Virus record (IMG/VR): IMGVR_UViG_3300032236_001850
Location: 302,392-366,391 of that record
From: a virus
Length of the DNA: 64,000 nt
Strand: one strand, 5' to 3'
Shown here: positions 7,576 to 16,905 of the stretch, piece after piece
Position numbering within the stretch: the stretch's first letter is position 1
Layout of the letters: the number at the start of each line of letters is the position of its first letter
The notes under the pieces: generated by a model
The model's input: the letters and a program-made list of their open reading frames with translations, nothing else
Told to the model about the DNA's origin: nothing
Databases searched by the model: none
Program-made: the position numbers and the translations under genes

Positions 7576-8538
7576 ATGAGAATTTTAGACTTTAGAAATT
7601 TTATATTAAACGAGGAGGCTTCTCCCATGTATGACGAGATACCAGAAGTAAAATCAATATCTGATGATGGATATGAGATAGAGGCAGAAAGATTTGATGA
7701 TGAAAATCAGGATCCACCATTTGGTAAGGTGTTACTAACAAAGGATTCTCCTAAAAATGTTAGACTTTCCTTTCATAACTATAAAGGTAAAAAAATTAAG
7801 GATTTGTGGATACCTAAGGATCATTGCCAGATTAAGGACGGTAAGGATGATTCGTGTTTGGTGACAATACCTGGTGATAGCAATTGGTTAAATTCTGATG
7901 AGAATAGAAATAAACTTGAGGATTTTATAGAGGGATTATATAATAGTAAGATGAGGGATAAGCTTTATTCCGATGATATAATTGAAACCATAAAAAATGA
8001 CGTGTATCATATAATGGATATGATCGGTATACCTTGTGAGGTTGTAAGTGTTAATAAACTTGATGGTGATAACGAATATGAGGTTGTGTTGGATAATGAT
8101 ATTTCAATAGACGTTAATAAAAAATCAGCAAAAGAGCTTCTTGGAAATTTTAAGATGTACAAGAACAATAGAGAAACATCTCCTTCGGTTGAGATAAAAA
8201 GCAAGGGTGGAAAGCATAATTTTTATTTCTATAACGAAGATTTGCCAAATTTAGAGGATGAATCAGATTTAATAGACGTTAAGAAGAATCATAGATTATA
8301 TTACTTGCTTAAAAAATCATTAGGTGTTGATAATAATGAGGATAGAGAAATTTTTTACAATCATTTTGAGGCGAAATCTAAAAATTTTAACAATGAGAAT
8401 GGCGAAAAACTAAATCCTGAAATGAAAAGAATGAGAATTGAGGACGGTAAAAAGTTAAAAGATCTTAAGAATATTGCAAGTACTTTTAAACCAGAGAATG
8501 AAATAATAAAAATATTTCCAAAAAACTTAGTAAATTAG
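7576..8538 (+). CDS. Putative packaged head protein with targeting-like leader
   Basis: A 320-aa acidic protein behind an A-rich leader (aataaataaaaac). The first residues MRILDFRNFILNEEAS are the clearest capsid-targeting-like sequence in this region: a basic, aromatic amphipathic helix ending ILNE followed by small residues, as in T4 internal proteins cleaved by gp21. The rest has no motif I recognise; it is Lys/Asp-rich and may bind nucleic acid or protein. It is the second gene of the operon begun at 7118 and is closed by a terminator 16 bases downstream. Confidence 0.8.
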   Translation: MRILDFRNFILNEEASPMYDEIPEVKSISDDGYEIEAERFDDENQDPPFGKVLLTKDSPKNVRLSFHNYKGKKIKDLWIPKDHCQIKDGKDDSCLVTIPGDSNWLNSDENRNKLEDFIEGLYNSKMRDKLYSDDIIETIKNDVYHIMDMIGIPCEVVSVNKLDGDNEYEVVLDNDISIDVNKKSAKELLGNFKMYKNNRETSPSVEIKSKGGKHNFYFYNEDLPNLEDESDLIDVKKNHRLYYLLKKSLGVDNNEDREIFYNHFEAKSKNFNNENGEKLNPEMKRMRIEDGKKLKDLKNIASTFKPENEIIKIFPKNLVN

Positions 8539-8553
8539 TAAAAATAACGAAAC

Positions 8554-8598
8554 AAAACTCCATTATGTAATCTACAATGTTTATGTAATGGAGTTTTT
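8554..8598 (+). terminator. Rho-independent terminator after the 320-aa gene
   Basis: A perfect 12-bp stem (AAAACTCCATTA at 8554-8565 with TAATGGAGTTTT at 8586-8597), a 20-base loop and a short T tract. The A tract upstream means it may also act on the opposite strand. No GATATATA element follows before the next gene at 8641, so that gene may rely on read-through or an unrecognised promoter. Confidence 0.8.
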
Positions 8599-8640
8599 GT
8601 ATGTGAAGAACTCGAAAAAGAAAAAAGAAACTCTAAAATA

Positions 8641-9297
8641 ATGATATCAGGTATTAAAAATCTTTTTTCCTCAAAAAATAAAAAACCTAAAAGAATGAAT
8701 TTAGCTGAAATTAAAACTATTGATGAAGTAAAAGCGCTTTATAACAATATGGAATTCCAATGGATCAAGGGTGATGATGTTGGTGCTATTGAATCTTATA
8801 AGAATGTGACATCTGTTGGTGATGATTTTTTCCTTGAGTTTAACAGTGGCAAAAGAATGAATGTGAATCTTGTGGATGAGTTTCTGATGTACTATCCAGC
8901 CCCACCTAAACAGGATCTTGGAATAAAAGCTGAATTTGTTGAGGTCTCTAAACCTTCAAGTGTTACGTCAATAATCTATAATGACACTCCGACTAGAAAT
9001 GAATTCGAAGAATCACCGATATATAAGCTGTTAAAAAAGCAGAAAAAAAATTCTGTTGAGGTTGGAATAAAACTCAAATTAAACCTTCCATCAAAAGAAC
9101 TCTATGGCGTTTTATCAAGTTCATTTGAAGATGCGGAGAAAGAAATAATAGATTTTGTTCTCTCTGGTGTTGATATAGATGATATTAAGGCATCACTTGC
9201 TGATTCGATAAAAAGAACCTATTACGTTTCTGAAGATAAAAAGGAAACAGTGAAACCTGCTAGAGGTCAAGCAAATAAAAAAGAAACAAATGAGTAA
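8641..9297 (+). CDS. Hypothetical protein upstream of Nudix hydrolase
   Basis: A 218-aa protein with a basic N-terminus (SSKNKKPKR), a mixed alpha/beta middle and a basic, disordered C-terminal tail. No catalytic motif or membrane segment is apparent. The last 8 bases overlap the start of the Nudix gene (ATGAGTAA), so the two are probably co-translated. Function unknown; the location just before the baseplate cluster is the only hint. Confidence 0.75.
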   Translation: MISGIKNLFSSKNKKPKRMNLAEIKTIDEVKALYNNMEFQWIKGDDVGAIESYKNVTSVGDDFFLEFNSGKRMNVNLVDEFLMYYPAPPKQDLGIKAEFVEVSKPSSVTSIIYNDTPTRNEFEESPIYKLLKKQKKNSVEVGIKLKLNLPSKELYGVLSSSFEDAEKEIIDFVLSGVDIDDIKASLADSIKRTYYVSEDKKETVKPARGQANKKETNE

Positions 9298-9874
9298 AGA
9301 AAAAATATTACTTGAAACCCCCAAATTTGATGTTGTAGAAAGAGGTGAAAAACCTGGTGTAGTTTCAAGAGTTGAGACTGTTATGATCCTCCCCTTTATA
9401 AGCGACGATCAGGGGCTACCTTTAATGATTGGTGTTCTTAAAGAACAAAATCTTTTCAGAGATGGCGGAAATGCTCAAAGTCTAATAACAGGAACATGTG
9501 ACGAGGAGGATCCTGATTATTTAGCAACAGCAAAAAGGGAGCTTCTTGAGGAATCAGGCTATGATGTACCTGATAATAATAAGTGGTATTTTTTAGGTAC
9601 AGTTTCCGGAAATAAATTTGTTGACAAAGAATACCCATCCTTTGCAGTTGATGTTACAGGAATAGAAAAGGGTAAAGCAGAGGGTGATGGTTCGGAGCAA
9701 GAAAAAAATGCAGTTTTCCATTTCATTCCTGCAAACGATGTCGTAAAAGCCAAGGATATTTTTATACCTGGTCTTTTTCTAAAGCTTTTTAAATTTGTTG
9801 TTGGAATGGATTTATACAACAGAGAAGATTCAGTTTTCGGTAAGGAGAGTGGATTTAATGATGTTGAAATTTAA
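9290..9874 (+). CDS. Nudix hydrolase
   Basis: A 194-aa Nudix-fold protein. The Nudix box lies at residues 68-91, starting GTCDEED and ending RELLEESGY, which supplies the R-E-U-x-E-E-x-G-U metal-binding helix that hydrolyses nucleoside diphosphates linked to another moiety. Compared with G-x5-E-x7-REUxEExGU, the first Glu is replaced by Asp and one residue is inserted. The surrounding order, with several beta strands before the box and an aromatic C-terminal helix, looks like ADP-sugar/coenzyme pyrophosphatases, but the substrate is unknown. Large phages often carry such enzymes for housekeeping of toxic nucleotides, NAD-type signals or RNA caps. It overlaps the upstream gene by 8 bases. Confidence 0.88.
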   Translation: MSKEKILLETPKFDVVERGEKPGVVSRVETVMILPFISDDQGLPLMIGVLKEQNLFRDGGNAQSLITGTCDEEDPDYLATAKRELLEESGYDVPDNNKWYFLGTVSGNKFVDKEYPSFAVDVTGIEKGKAEGDGSEQEKNAVFHFIPANDVVKAKDIFIPGLFLKLFKFVVGMDLYNREDSVFGKESGFNDVEI

Positions 9875-9884
9875 TATGTAATTT

Positions 9885-10175
9885 ATGAGCAACAGAAGAC
9901 AAAGAAGACAAATTTTAAGATCGATGGGTTTATTAAATATATCTAAGAAAGATCCATTTGATAACAAAGCAAAGATAGAGGAGGGTAAAAATAAACACCG
10001 TCTGCATCTTCAGAATGTTAAAAACAACCAAATACAAAAAGAAAATAAAAATGATTCCGAGGATGATTTCTTCATGTATAGACAACAGGATTCGGAATAT
10101 TCTTCGTTCCAATCCATGCTTATGAAAAGAGATTGGGATAGTCTGGAATCTAATGATGCTAATGCAGGAAATTAA
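9885..10175 (+). CDS. Small basic hypothetical protein
   Basis: A 96-aa protein with a strongly basic N-terminus (MSNRRQRRQILR) and a Lys/Asn-rich, probably disordered remainder. The basic start could bind nucleic acid or be a short assembly peptide. Its 3' end overlaps the next gene by 23 bases. No family recognised. Confidence 0.65.
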   Translation: MSNRRQRRQILRSMGLLNISKKDPFDNKAKIEEGKNKHRLHLQNVKNNQIQKENKNDSEDDFFMYRQQDSEYSSFQSMLMKRDWDSLESNDANAGN

Positions 10176-10488
10176 AGTAAATTTTTATTTATCGAAATAT
10201 TCACCTAAAGAGGCCAAGAAAAGATCAACAATTGGTTCAGATTTCTATGTTGTGGATATATCCAAAATAATAAGAGATCTTGGTTATGAACTAGATAATC
10301 TAACTAGAGAATCGGAGTTTGTAATAAACTACACTATTCGAAAGAAAATACTACAAGGAATATATAGTACAAAGTGTGATGGTATACTTGTGTGCTATAA
10401 GAACATAAATCAAGATTTTATAGAAAATCTTGAAAATCTATTAGACGAACACCCAGAAGAAATACAGTATTCCATTCACAATCTTTAA
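10153..10488 (+). CDS. Small alpha/beta hypothetical protein
   Basis: A 111-aa protein. Three in-frame ATGs lie at 10153, 10156 and 10162; the last gives MQEIKVNFYLSKYS and may be the true start, reducing the overlap with the previous gene. The sequence alternates hydrophobic strands and amphipathic helices (KVNFYLS, GILVCYKNI, ENLENLLDEH), suggesting a small folded domain. Thirteen bases separate it from the first large baseplate gene. Function unknown. Confidence 0.7.
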   Translation: MMLMQEIKVNFYLSKYSPKEAKKRSTIGSDFYVVDISKIIRDLGYELDNLTRESEFVINYTIRKKILQGIYSTKCDGILVCYKNINQDFIENLENLLDEHPEEIQYSIHNL

Positions 10489-10500
10489 AAAAAAGATTAG

Positions 10501-12357
10501 ATGTTTATGGGTCCAACGATAAATACTGGAACTAGTGCTCCTACATTAGAGGAGATTAGAGGCCAAGGTATATTGAACACCTCTGTTCAGAAGTGGAGTA
10601 ATTTAGGTTCTGATAATCCATTCAAAGGTCCAACTGCAAGAACTCTTTTCTATGAGGCTGCAAAAAGAAAACCGGGTAAATATGGGCAATTTTTACTTTA
10701 CTCTTTCGGTAACCATGAAAATAATTTTATAGATGCCTATTACAGATCTGAAAACAGAGAACATAACAGATCGATATCTCCTAGATTGTCTAAAAATCCC
10801 TCGGCTGGTCATCTGGTAAGGGAAACCGGTAATCTGGAATCTGTTATTTATAATTGTAATCATTCGGTTACGGGACTTACTTCAAATCTCGAAAAAAGTA
10901 TAGTTGGAGGATTATCTGCACCTTATTATTGGAAAGATTTTCTTTTCTGTAAATATTACGCAACGATCCCAAATAACTACATGATAACTTTAAGAAGATT
11001 TCCTACCCCAGTTTTGGATAATCTCTCAGTTCCTGCTGCTATAAAAACAAGCGGTGCTTTCAATATTGAGGGTGCTGCAAGACCTGTTGCACAAGCAGTA
11101 ACATGGTTTGGTGGAAATACCGGAAATAAATTGAATGATTTACTGTCATTTAGTGCTGGTATAAAATGGAAAGAAAAGGATCAAAGCTCAATAGCTGAAC
11201 AGCAATCCATGACTCAAGGATTTATAAACGATGGTTCAAAAATTATCGGTGATGTTTTTGGTAGTGGAATAGGTGACAGCGGATTTCTTAAAAATGGTAA
11301 ATCTGTGCTTGAATCGTTAGGTATTGCAGCAGATCCAAGTAATACCAGTATAGAGAATTACAAATTTATGAAATTCAGGGAGTTGATTAAAGATAGTAGA
11401 CAAGGTGCTGGACTTATGGGTGAATATATTTGGACATCTGTCGATGTTGTTAATAAAACACACCTCAGAGATATGGGCTTGCCTTTTACATGGGGTTCTG
11501 GAGCTATATCAGTTAACTTCGAATATGAATTAACATCAGTCGGTGAGGTTAACAGTAAAGCAACAATGTTGGATATTTTGGGTAATCTCCTAAGTATCGG
11601 TACAAATTATGGTTCCTTTTTAACCCCTGATTTTAGATATAATGCAAATTTATCCGCATTTGGATTTCCTGGAGGTAATAAAGGACTTGAAACTTTTTAT
11701 AAAAATCCCTTAAAGTGGTTTGTTGATTTTGGCGATAAACTTACAAATCCATCAAATAAAGATGCATCAGCAGATAGTCTAAACAGAGGTGGTTTTAGTA
11801 GTGATCAACTTGCAGAATTTAAAAATCAAATGCAAACATTAACAAAAAATGCAAATGGTAACTTTTCAGCTGTTGCTGATGCATTGAAAAAAACTTTTGG
11901 TGATGCTGCTGAAAGATTGCTTCAATTAACAGTAACACCAACATTAATTGAGGCTTTCCAATTTCCAGCCAGTATTTTAACAGGTGCACCAATAGGGGAA
12001 TGGCATCTTGTAATAGGTAATCCTTGCAATCCCATAGCTATGATTGGAAATCTTATATGTGAAGGTGTTAAAATATCTTTTGGAGAGGTTTTAGGACCTG
12101 ATGATTTCCCTACCACTTTGAAAGCCACATTCACTTTGAAACATGGTAGAGATAGAGAAAGAGGTGAAATTGAAAGTATCTTCAATAGAGGTGATGGTAG
12201 ACTTTACCAGTCATCAATGCCAACTACAGCAGATTCTCAATCAGTTAATGGAATAGTAAACTCGGAAGGAGCTAATCTTCAATTAGCTGTCAGTGGAGCA
12301 CTTTCTGGAGACTCTTATGGTAGGACAGTAAATAACCAACAATCACCTGGAAAATAA
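10501..12357 (+). CDS. Predicted tail-tube/baseplate completion protein
   Basis: A 618-aa structural protein. The N-terminal part includes IPNNYMITLRRFPTPVLDN and an AVTWFGG-GNKLNDLLSFSAGIKW segment (about residues 160-225), followed by a Gly/Ser-rich linker. The C-terminal 120 residues (GNPCNPIAMIGNL, EVLGPDDFPTTLKATFTLKH, then GRDRERGEIESIFNRG) look like a beta-rich tube-type domain with a basic, charged tail. It begins the run leading to the gp53-, gp27- and gp5-like genes, so a role as a tube initiator or cap, like T4 gp48/gp54, is plausible. That is inference from position and domain feel; no diagnostic motif is present. An alternative ATG lies two codons in. Confidence 0.8.
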   Translation: MFMGPTINTGTSAPTLEEIRGQGILNTSVQKWSNLGSDNPFKGPTARTLFYEAAKRKPGKYGQFLLYSFGNHENNFIDAYYRSENREHNRSISPRLSKNPSAGHLVRETGNLESVIYNCNHSVTGLTSNLEKSIVGGLSAPYYWKDFLFCKYYATIPNNYMITLRRFPTPVLDNLSVPAAIKTSGAFNIEGAARPVAQAVTWFGGNTGNKLNDLLSFSAGIKWKEKDQSSIAEQQSMTQGFINDGSKIIGDVFGSGIGDSGFLKNGKSVLESLGIAADPSNTSIENYKFMKFRELIKDSRQGAGLMGEYIWTSVDVVNKTHLRDMGLPFTWGSGAISVNFEYELTSVGEVNSKATMLDILGNLLSIGTNYGSFLTPDFRYNANLSAFGFPGGNKGLETFYKNPLKWFVDFGDKLTNPSNKDASADSLNRGGFSSDQLAEFKNQMQTLTKNANGNFSAVADALKKTFGDAAERLLQLTVTPTLIEAFQFPASILTGAPIGEWHLVIGNPCNPIAMIGNLICEGVKISFGEVLGPDDFPTTLKATFTLKHGRDRERGEIESIFNRGDGRLYQSSMPTTADSQSVNGIVNSEGANLQLAVSGALSGDSYGRTVNNQQSPGK

Positions 12358-12368
12358 AATAATTTAAA

Positions 12369-12965
12369 ATGTCAAATTTTCAAATAGATACATTATCAAG
12401 AAATAAAAGTATATTTAATCCGGTACCTTCGAGGGATTCATCCGCATTTGGTATATGGGATCTTACCCGTTCTTCAATAAATTATTTGAGTGGAATGGGG
12501 TTGGATGATTTTTTTGTTGTGACTGAATATTATCAGATGAGACCAGACATAATCGCTGCTATAAAATTCGGTGACCATGGTATGGTTGGATCGCTTCTTA
12601 AATTTAATAGTATAAGTAATCCATTTGCAATAATGGAGGGAAATGTTTTAATGATACCCAATTCAGATTCCATTGAAAATTCTTTTAATACTAAAACTAA
12701 ATTAAGTCAGGCACAAGCACTTTCAGACAATAACACAAACACTGATCAAAACACACAATTTAAAAAAAATCAGGAGAGTAAGAAATTTAAGGTTAGTGAT
12801 GCTAGAAGAAAATTTCTGGAGCAAAAAGTTAAAAATCAACCAAATATTGTGCTTCCTCCTAATGTACTTCAACCTAACGAGAAAGCAACACCTATGAAAA
12901 AAGATGGATTCCTGATTTTTGCACCTAATGCAGGTGGTGGTGGATTTAATAAACCAGTTAATTAA
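12369..12965 (+). CDS. gp53/LysM-like baseplate wedge protein
   Basis: A 198-aa protein. Residues about 50-100 (YYQMRPDIIAAIKFGD, then LLKFNSISNPFAIMEGNVLMIPN) match the pattern of LysM-like domains in baseplate wedge proteins such as T4 gp53: residues that seat the domain (R-P-D-I), a helix, a loop F-N-x-I-x-N-P-F, and the closing G-x-V-L-x-I-P strand. The C-terminal half is Lys/Asn/Gln-rich and probably extended, a linker to neighbours. It lies between a tube-like gene and a gp27-like hub gene, as expected for a baseplate cluster. Binding cell wall is also possible for LysM, but the context favours assembly. Confidence 0.72.
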   Translation: MSNFQIDTLSRNKSIFNPVPSRDSSAFGIWDLTRSSINYLSGMGLDDFFVVTEYYQMRPDIIAAIKFGDHGMVGSLLKFNSISNPFAIMEGNVLMIPNSDSIENSFNTKTKLSQAQALSDNNTNTDQNTQFKKNQESKKFKVSDARRKFLEQKVKNQPNIVLPPNVLQPNEKATPMKKDGFLIFAPNAGGGGFNKPVN

Positions 12966-12967
12966 TA

Positions 12968-14506
12968 ATGACGGAGAAGGATATAAAAATAAATTCAATT
13001 GCTTTAAATAACATCAAACTTGATGAGCTGCTAAAGGTCGATAATGCTGATGGATCGGAAGACATTAACGTACAGAGAGACACTAATGCTTCGGAGGAGA
13101 AATCTACAGGTTTGTTATCTCCTTATGTTTATATAAATGGTTATAACGTTTCCAGATTTATGACAAATTTTAATTTGGATCTTTCTGGATTTATGCCTGT
13201 TCTTAGATTTACATTTTCTGCTGCAGATACGATATTCATTTCAGTGAATTATCCAAAAGATGGTGATTTAGTTTCTGTATACATAAGATCTGCCGACAAC
13301 TATTATAAGCCATTCAGAATGGATTTTCTAATACTTAGCGTTGTTGGTGATGTTTCTAGTTCATATTCTGATGAGGGATCAGATCCGGAAGGTGAATATT
13401 TTAGATTCTCTGTTATTGCTGAATGCTACATTCCAGGTATCTATAAGCAAAGAATAAAAGCATTTCCAAATATGAATTCAATAGATGCTCTATTGGAAGT
13501 GTCACAAGACATAAATTTAGGCTTTTCTACGAACGATAAATCAACCAATGATATAATGTCTTGGATATGTCCAAACTATTCGTATTATGACTTTATACAG
13601 GAAATTGCGATTAGATCATATAAGGATGACGAGGTAAGCTTTTATGATTGTTGGATAGATTCGTATTATAATTTGAACTTTGTTAATCTGGGTGCGCAAT
13701 TTGCATTTGAGGGAGAAGTAAAAGAGGAATGTTATTTTGTTCCTGGTTATACCCCAAAAAGCCCAAAGGTTGATACAATTCCCGGAACACCAACACCTGG
13801 AATATCATCATCTCCTCTACTTCTTACTAATTTTGCAGGATATGAGATAACCCCATTTTTTATAAATGGGTATACATTAACATCAAGAGCTGGTAATAAT
13901 AGCAATCAAATGGGCTATATTACAAGTATAGGTTTTTATGATGATATTGATCAACCTGGTAATCCTGTACAAAAATATGTAAAATATGATATTGAATCGA
14001 TAACGACTGATAATGTTTCAACTGGAACAATGTTACAGAAAGGCAGGGTAAAAAGTAAAGATTATAAGGAAGAAACAAGAAGTGAATGGCTCGGTGTGCT
14101 TAATAGATTTTCTGATGGTTCTGGTGTTCATCAGAATTATTTGCATTCTAAATATCAGAATCTTGTAAATCTAAATGATGTAACTAAAATGACATTGGAG
14201 GTTGAACTGTCAACCTATTATCCAGGTATAATAAGGGGTCAAGTAATACCTGTTGCAATATATGTTACTAAAGGTGGAAATCGTCAGCAAAATGTTGGTA
14301 AAATACCAAACAATCAGCTAAATAAAACACTTCAGCCAACTCTTGATTCCTTTCTCTCTGGTAATTATGTTGTCATGGGTATGGAAGTTTATTGGACATT
14401 AAGTGGGGGAATGAGACAAAAATTAATATTAGCAAGGAGAACATGGCAAGCAAATTCATCGGGTGCTACACAAAAAGGTTCACCAATAAGCATACTTAAC
14501 AGATAA
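12968..14506 (+). CDS. Baseplate hub protein, gp27/gpD-like
   Basis: A 512-aa beta-rich protein starting 3 bases after the previous stop. After a 45-residue polar leader, the segment YVYINGYNVSRFMTNFNLDL and an FMPVLRFTFSA strand begin a hub-type beta-barrel; the middle has TNDIMSWICPNYSYYDFIQ followed by a cysteine-bearing SFYDCWIDSYYNLNFVNL, the arrangement seen in gp27/late-control-D hub proteins where a helix-rich insertion joins two barrels. It would form the ring between the tail tube and the spike encoded at 16906. Assignment comes from fold pattern plus neighbours and is moderately sure. Confidence 0.7.
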   Translation: MTEKDIKINSIALNNIKLDELLKVDNADGSEDINVQRDTNASEEKSTGLLSPYVYINGYNVSRFMTNFNLDLSGFMPVLRFTFSAADTIFISVNYPKDGDLVSVYIRSADNYYKPFRMDFLILSVVGDVSSSYSDEGSDPEGEYFRFSVIAECYIPGIYKQRIKAFPNMNSIDALLEVSQDINLGFSTNDKSTNDIMSWICPNYSYYDFIQEIAIRSYKDDEVSFYDCWIDSYYNLNFVNLGAQFAFEGEVKEECYFVPGYTPKSPKVDTIPGTPTPGISSSPLLLTNFAGYEITPFFINGYTLTSRAGNNSNQMGYITSIGFYDDIDQPGNPVQKYVKYDIESITTDNVSTGTMLQKGRVKSKDYKEETRSEWLGVLNRFSDGSGVHQNYLHSKYQNLVNLNDVTKMTLEVELSTYYPGIIRGQVIPVAIYVTKGGNRQQNVGKIPNNQLNKTLQPTLDSFLSGNYVVMGMEVYWTLSGGMRQKLILARRTWQANSSGATQKGSPISILNR

Positions 14507-14521
14507 AAATAAGATAACAGA

Positions 14522-16903
14522 ATGTCATTAGGAGCAACGGATAAACAAAGGAGTTTATTTCTCAAAGGATTTAAACTTTCCAAACAGGGTCAATATGAGG
14601 ATCCAACATATCTTGGATTTAAGATTGTTGTTGATTTTGGTACCCTGCCAATAAATTCGGAGGATGGACTACCACCGAGTCCACTTTTTAAGGCTACCAG
14701 TTATCTGTATGGTAATTCCAATGATTTTTGGGCTAGAAATCCTTTCGGACAGGAGCAGTATAATTTCAGAACCCAAACAAATGTGGCATATTATAGTGCC
14801 ACCAGTTATCTGGAGGAGAGGGAAGCAGATTTCCAATATGGTGGTAAAAGATCGGATATGATAAGACAATTCACTAATTCATTTAGTGATCTTTTGAATA
14901 ACACCCCGTGGTTCATTCAATCTATACAGGGTTTGGATGAACTTATGAAGGCTCCGAGGGGTGGATATGCGTCACAGGGTGATGCTGCCAATGTTTTTAA
15001 TCCACAAAGAACAGCTAATAAAACTTTAACTTTCAATACTCTAGAATCCATGAATCTTAGAGTAACAGCTCTAGCTGATTTGTATAATCAAGCAACTTTT
15101 GATTATGATTTTATGAGGGAGGTTGTTCCTAGGAATCTTAGAAAATTTACGATGTACATATTTGTTTCTGAAATAAGAAATTTCTTCAAAACTTCAAGAC
15201 TTATAGGATCATCTGCAGCATTAACAGCAATAGATGATTTATCATCATTACTAGGATCTGGTAATAATCCAGGAAGCAGTGTGGCTGCAGCAACAGATGT
15301 TGCTTCACAACAAAATTCAACATATAGTAATGGTTCACCTGGAGATTTGAATCCTGCAAGTTCATTCAATTCCTTTGTTGGTAATATATTCAACCAAGCT
15401 GGCTTGGATAATGATTTTTCATTATTGAAAAATCAGCAGGATCAGTCAGGTATAAAACCGATGCTTGTTTTTGAATGTAGAAATTGTGAATTTGATTTTA
15501 GTGAGAGCACACCGATACCTACTGAAATACATGCAGGTACAGCACAGGGTAGCGCTACACCAGAATCTCAAAAATTCAAAGTGCATGTTGGAAGAGTAAG
15601 AATGAGAAATCAATATCCTAATATAAGATTAGATGGTAAGCCTTTAGTACTGGGTGATAGCTGGGACGGTGCAAGATCATCAGTTCAGAAATCTCCAAGT
15701 GGAGAAGCATCAGACCTGTTAAGTTTAGGTGGTGAACTGCTAACAAATTTTGTGAGTAATTCATTAAATGATCTTATAAATGAGGGAGTAGCAAATCTTG
15801 CAAAAAATCTGGCCGGTGCGGATAAAGCAGTTCTTGGTAATGCTTATAGTTTTAATCCAAGTGAGCTTTTAACGCATCTATCTTTTAACAGTGCCCAAGA
15901 TTTTCTTTCTCAGCTGGGTGGAGCAAATATAGGTATAACTAAAACCACAATACCTAATCCACAATCTATGGGACTTGGTGGTCCACCAAATAGAATTTAT
16001 AACGCTCCTTCGGGTGATGAATATCCAACTTCACCAGGACAGGATCTAGGTGTTCCTCAAAGAATTTATAACGCTCCTTCTGGAGATGCTTATCCAACTT
16101 CACCTGGACCAGATCTTGGATTACCTCAAAGGGTTTATCCAGCACCGGGTGGTGATGAATATCCAACTTCACCTGGACCAGATCTTGGATTACCTCAAAG
16201 GGTTTATCCAGCACCGGGTGGTGATGAATATCCAACTTCTCCGGGACCAGATCTAGGTGTTCCTAATAGAATATATCCAGCACCTGGAGGTGACGAATAT
16301 CCAACTTCACCAGGACCGGATTTAGGTGTTCCTAATAGAATTTACCCACCAACCACTGGTGACGAATATCCAACTTCGCCTGGACCAGATCTAGGGGTTC
16401 CAAATAGAATTTATCCACCAACTACTGGTGATAAGTATCCAACTTCGCCTGGACCAGATCTCGGAGTACCGAATAGAATATATCCAGCACCAGGTGGTGA
16501 TGCTTATAGTGGAGTTCCTGGGCAGGATCTTGGGGTTCCAAATAGAATTTATCCAAGCCCATCTGGTGACGAATATCCTGGATCACCAGGAGCTGATCTT
16601 GGAGTTCCTGGAAGAGCATACGGAACGGTAAATCAAAACGTTTATCCGAATCAAGGTGTAGTTTCTAATAGTGGACAATTAATAAATGAAAATAATAGTT
16701 TTCAGCAACCACCAGGTACAGTTTATAGTGCACCTCCTACCAACACTAACACAATATCAAGGGGTGACCTCGAAAAGGCATATCCACCAACTAGTGGGGA
16801 TTTCAAGGTGGAAAAACCATTAAATCTTGGAAACCTAAAACCTCCTACTAAATATAATATAAGTACTGATGGATTTAATTCCGATAAAAATGACTTTGTA
16901 TAA
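14522..16903 (+). CDS. Baseplate/tail structural protein with nine-fold 23-aa repeats
   Basis: A 793-aa protein in two parts. Residues 1-490 are folded: an N-terminal beta region, a helical stretch with NLRKFTMYIFVSEIRNFFK near 210, and a beta region around 315-390 (MLVFECRNCEFDFS, then FKVHVGRVRMRNQYP) that resembles tail-tube-type strands. Residues about 492-698 are nine tandem 23-residue repeats of the type IYPAPGGDEYPTSPGPDLGVPNR, Pro/Gly/Tyr/Asp-rich and probably an extended rod. A short Gln/Asn/Pro tail ends the protein. It lies between the hub and spike genes, so it is probably part of the central baseplate; the repeats may be a spacer or length-determining arm. Confidence 0.8.
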   Translation: MSLGATDKQRSLFLKGFKLSKQGQYEDPTYLGFKIVVDFGTLPINSEDGLPPSPLFKATSYLYGNSNDFWARNPFGQEQYNFRTQTNVAYYSATSYLEEREADFQYGGKRSDMIRQFTNSFSDLLNNTPWFIQSIQGLDELMKAPRGGYASQGDAANVFNPQRTANKTLTFNTLESMNLRVTALADLYNQATFDYDFMREVVPRNLRKFTMYIFVSEIRNFFKTSRLIGSSAALTAIDDLSSLLGSGNNPGSSVAAATDVASQQNSTYSNGSPGDLNPASSFNSFVGNIFNQAGLDNDFSLLKNQQDQSGIKPMLVFECRNCEFDFSESTPIPTEIHAGTAQGSATPESQKFKVHVGRVRMRNQYPNIRLDGKPLVLGDSWDGARSSVQKSPSGEASDLLSLGGELLTNFVSNSLNDLINEGVANLAKNLAGADKAVLGNAYSFNPSELLTHLSFNSAQDFLSQLGGANIGITKTTIPNPQSMGLGGPPNRIYNAPSGDEYPTSPGQDLGVPQRIYNAPSGDAYPTSPGPDLGLPQRVYPAPGGDEYPTSPGPDLGLPQRVYPAPGGDEYPTSPGPDLGVPNRIYPAPGGDEYPTSPGPDLGVPNRIYPPTTGDEYPTSPGPDLGVPNRIYPPTTGDKYPTSPGPDLGVPNRIYPAPGGDAYSGVPGQDLGVPNRIYPSPSGDEYPGSPGADLGVPGRAYGTVNQNVYPNQGVVSNSGQLINENNSFQQPPGTVYSAPPTNTNTISRGDLEKAYPPTSGDFKVEKPLNLGNLKPPTKYNISTDGFNSDKNDFV
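15995..16615 (+). repeat. Nine tandem 69-bp coding repeats
   Basis: Nine in-frame units of exactly 69 bp (23 aa) without interruption. Conserved in most units are I/V-Y, G-D, Y-P-T-S-P-G and D-L-G-V/L-P-N/Q-R. Units 3 and 4 are nearly identical at the DNA level while units 1-2 and 8-9 diverge more, the pattern left by recombination or slippage inside an array. A tenth, degenerate copy follows. Confidence 0.95.
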
Positions 16904-16905
16904 TT

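Noticed and set aside
10480-10500. AATCTTT...AAAGATT hairpin before the 618-aa gene
   Set aside because: A 7-bp AT-only stem that overlaps the end of one gene and the leader of the next; too weak to call a terminator.
15966-16235. An 89-aa minus-strand frame over the repeats
   Set aside because: It is a by-product of the 69-bp periodic sequence; its own translation is just a repeated shadow and it has no start context.
15995-16615. CRISPR-like array
   Set aside because: Units are contiguous with no spacers and are in frame in a structural gene.
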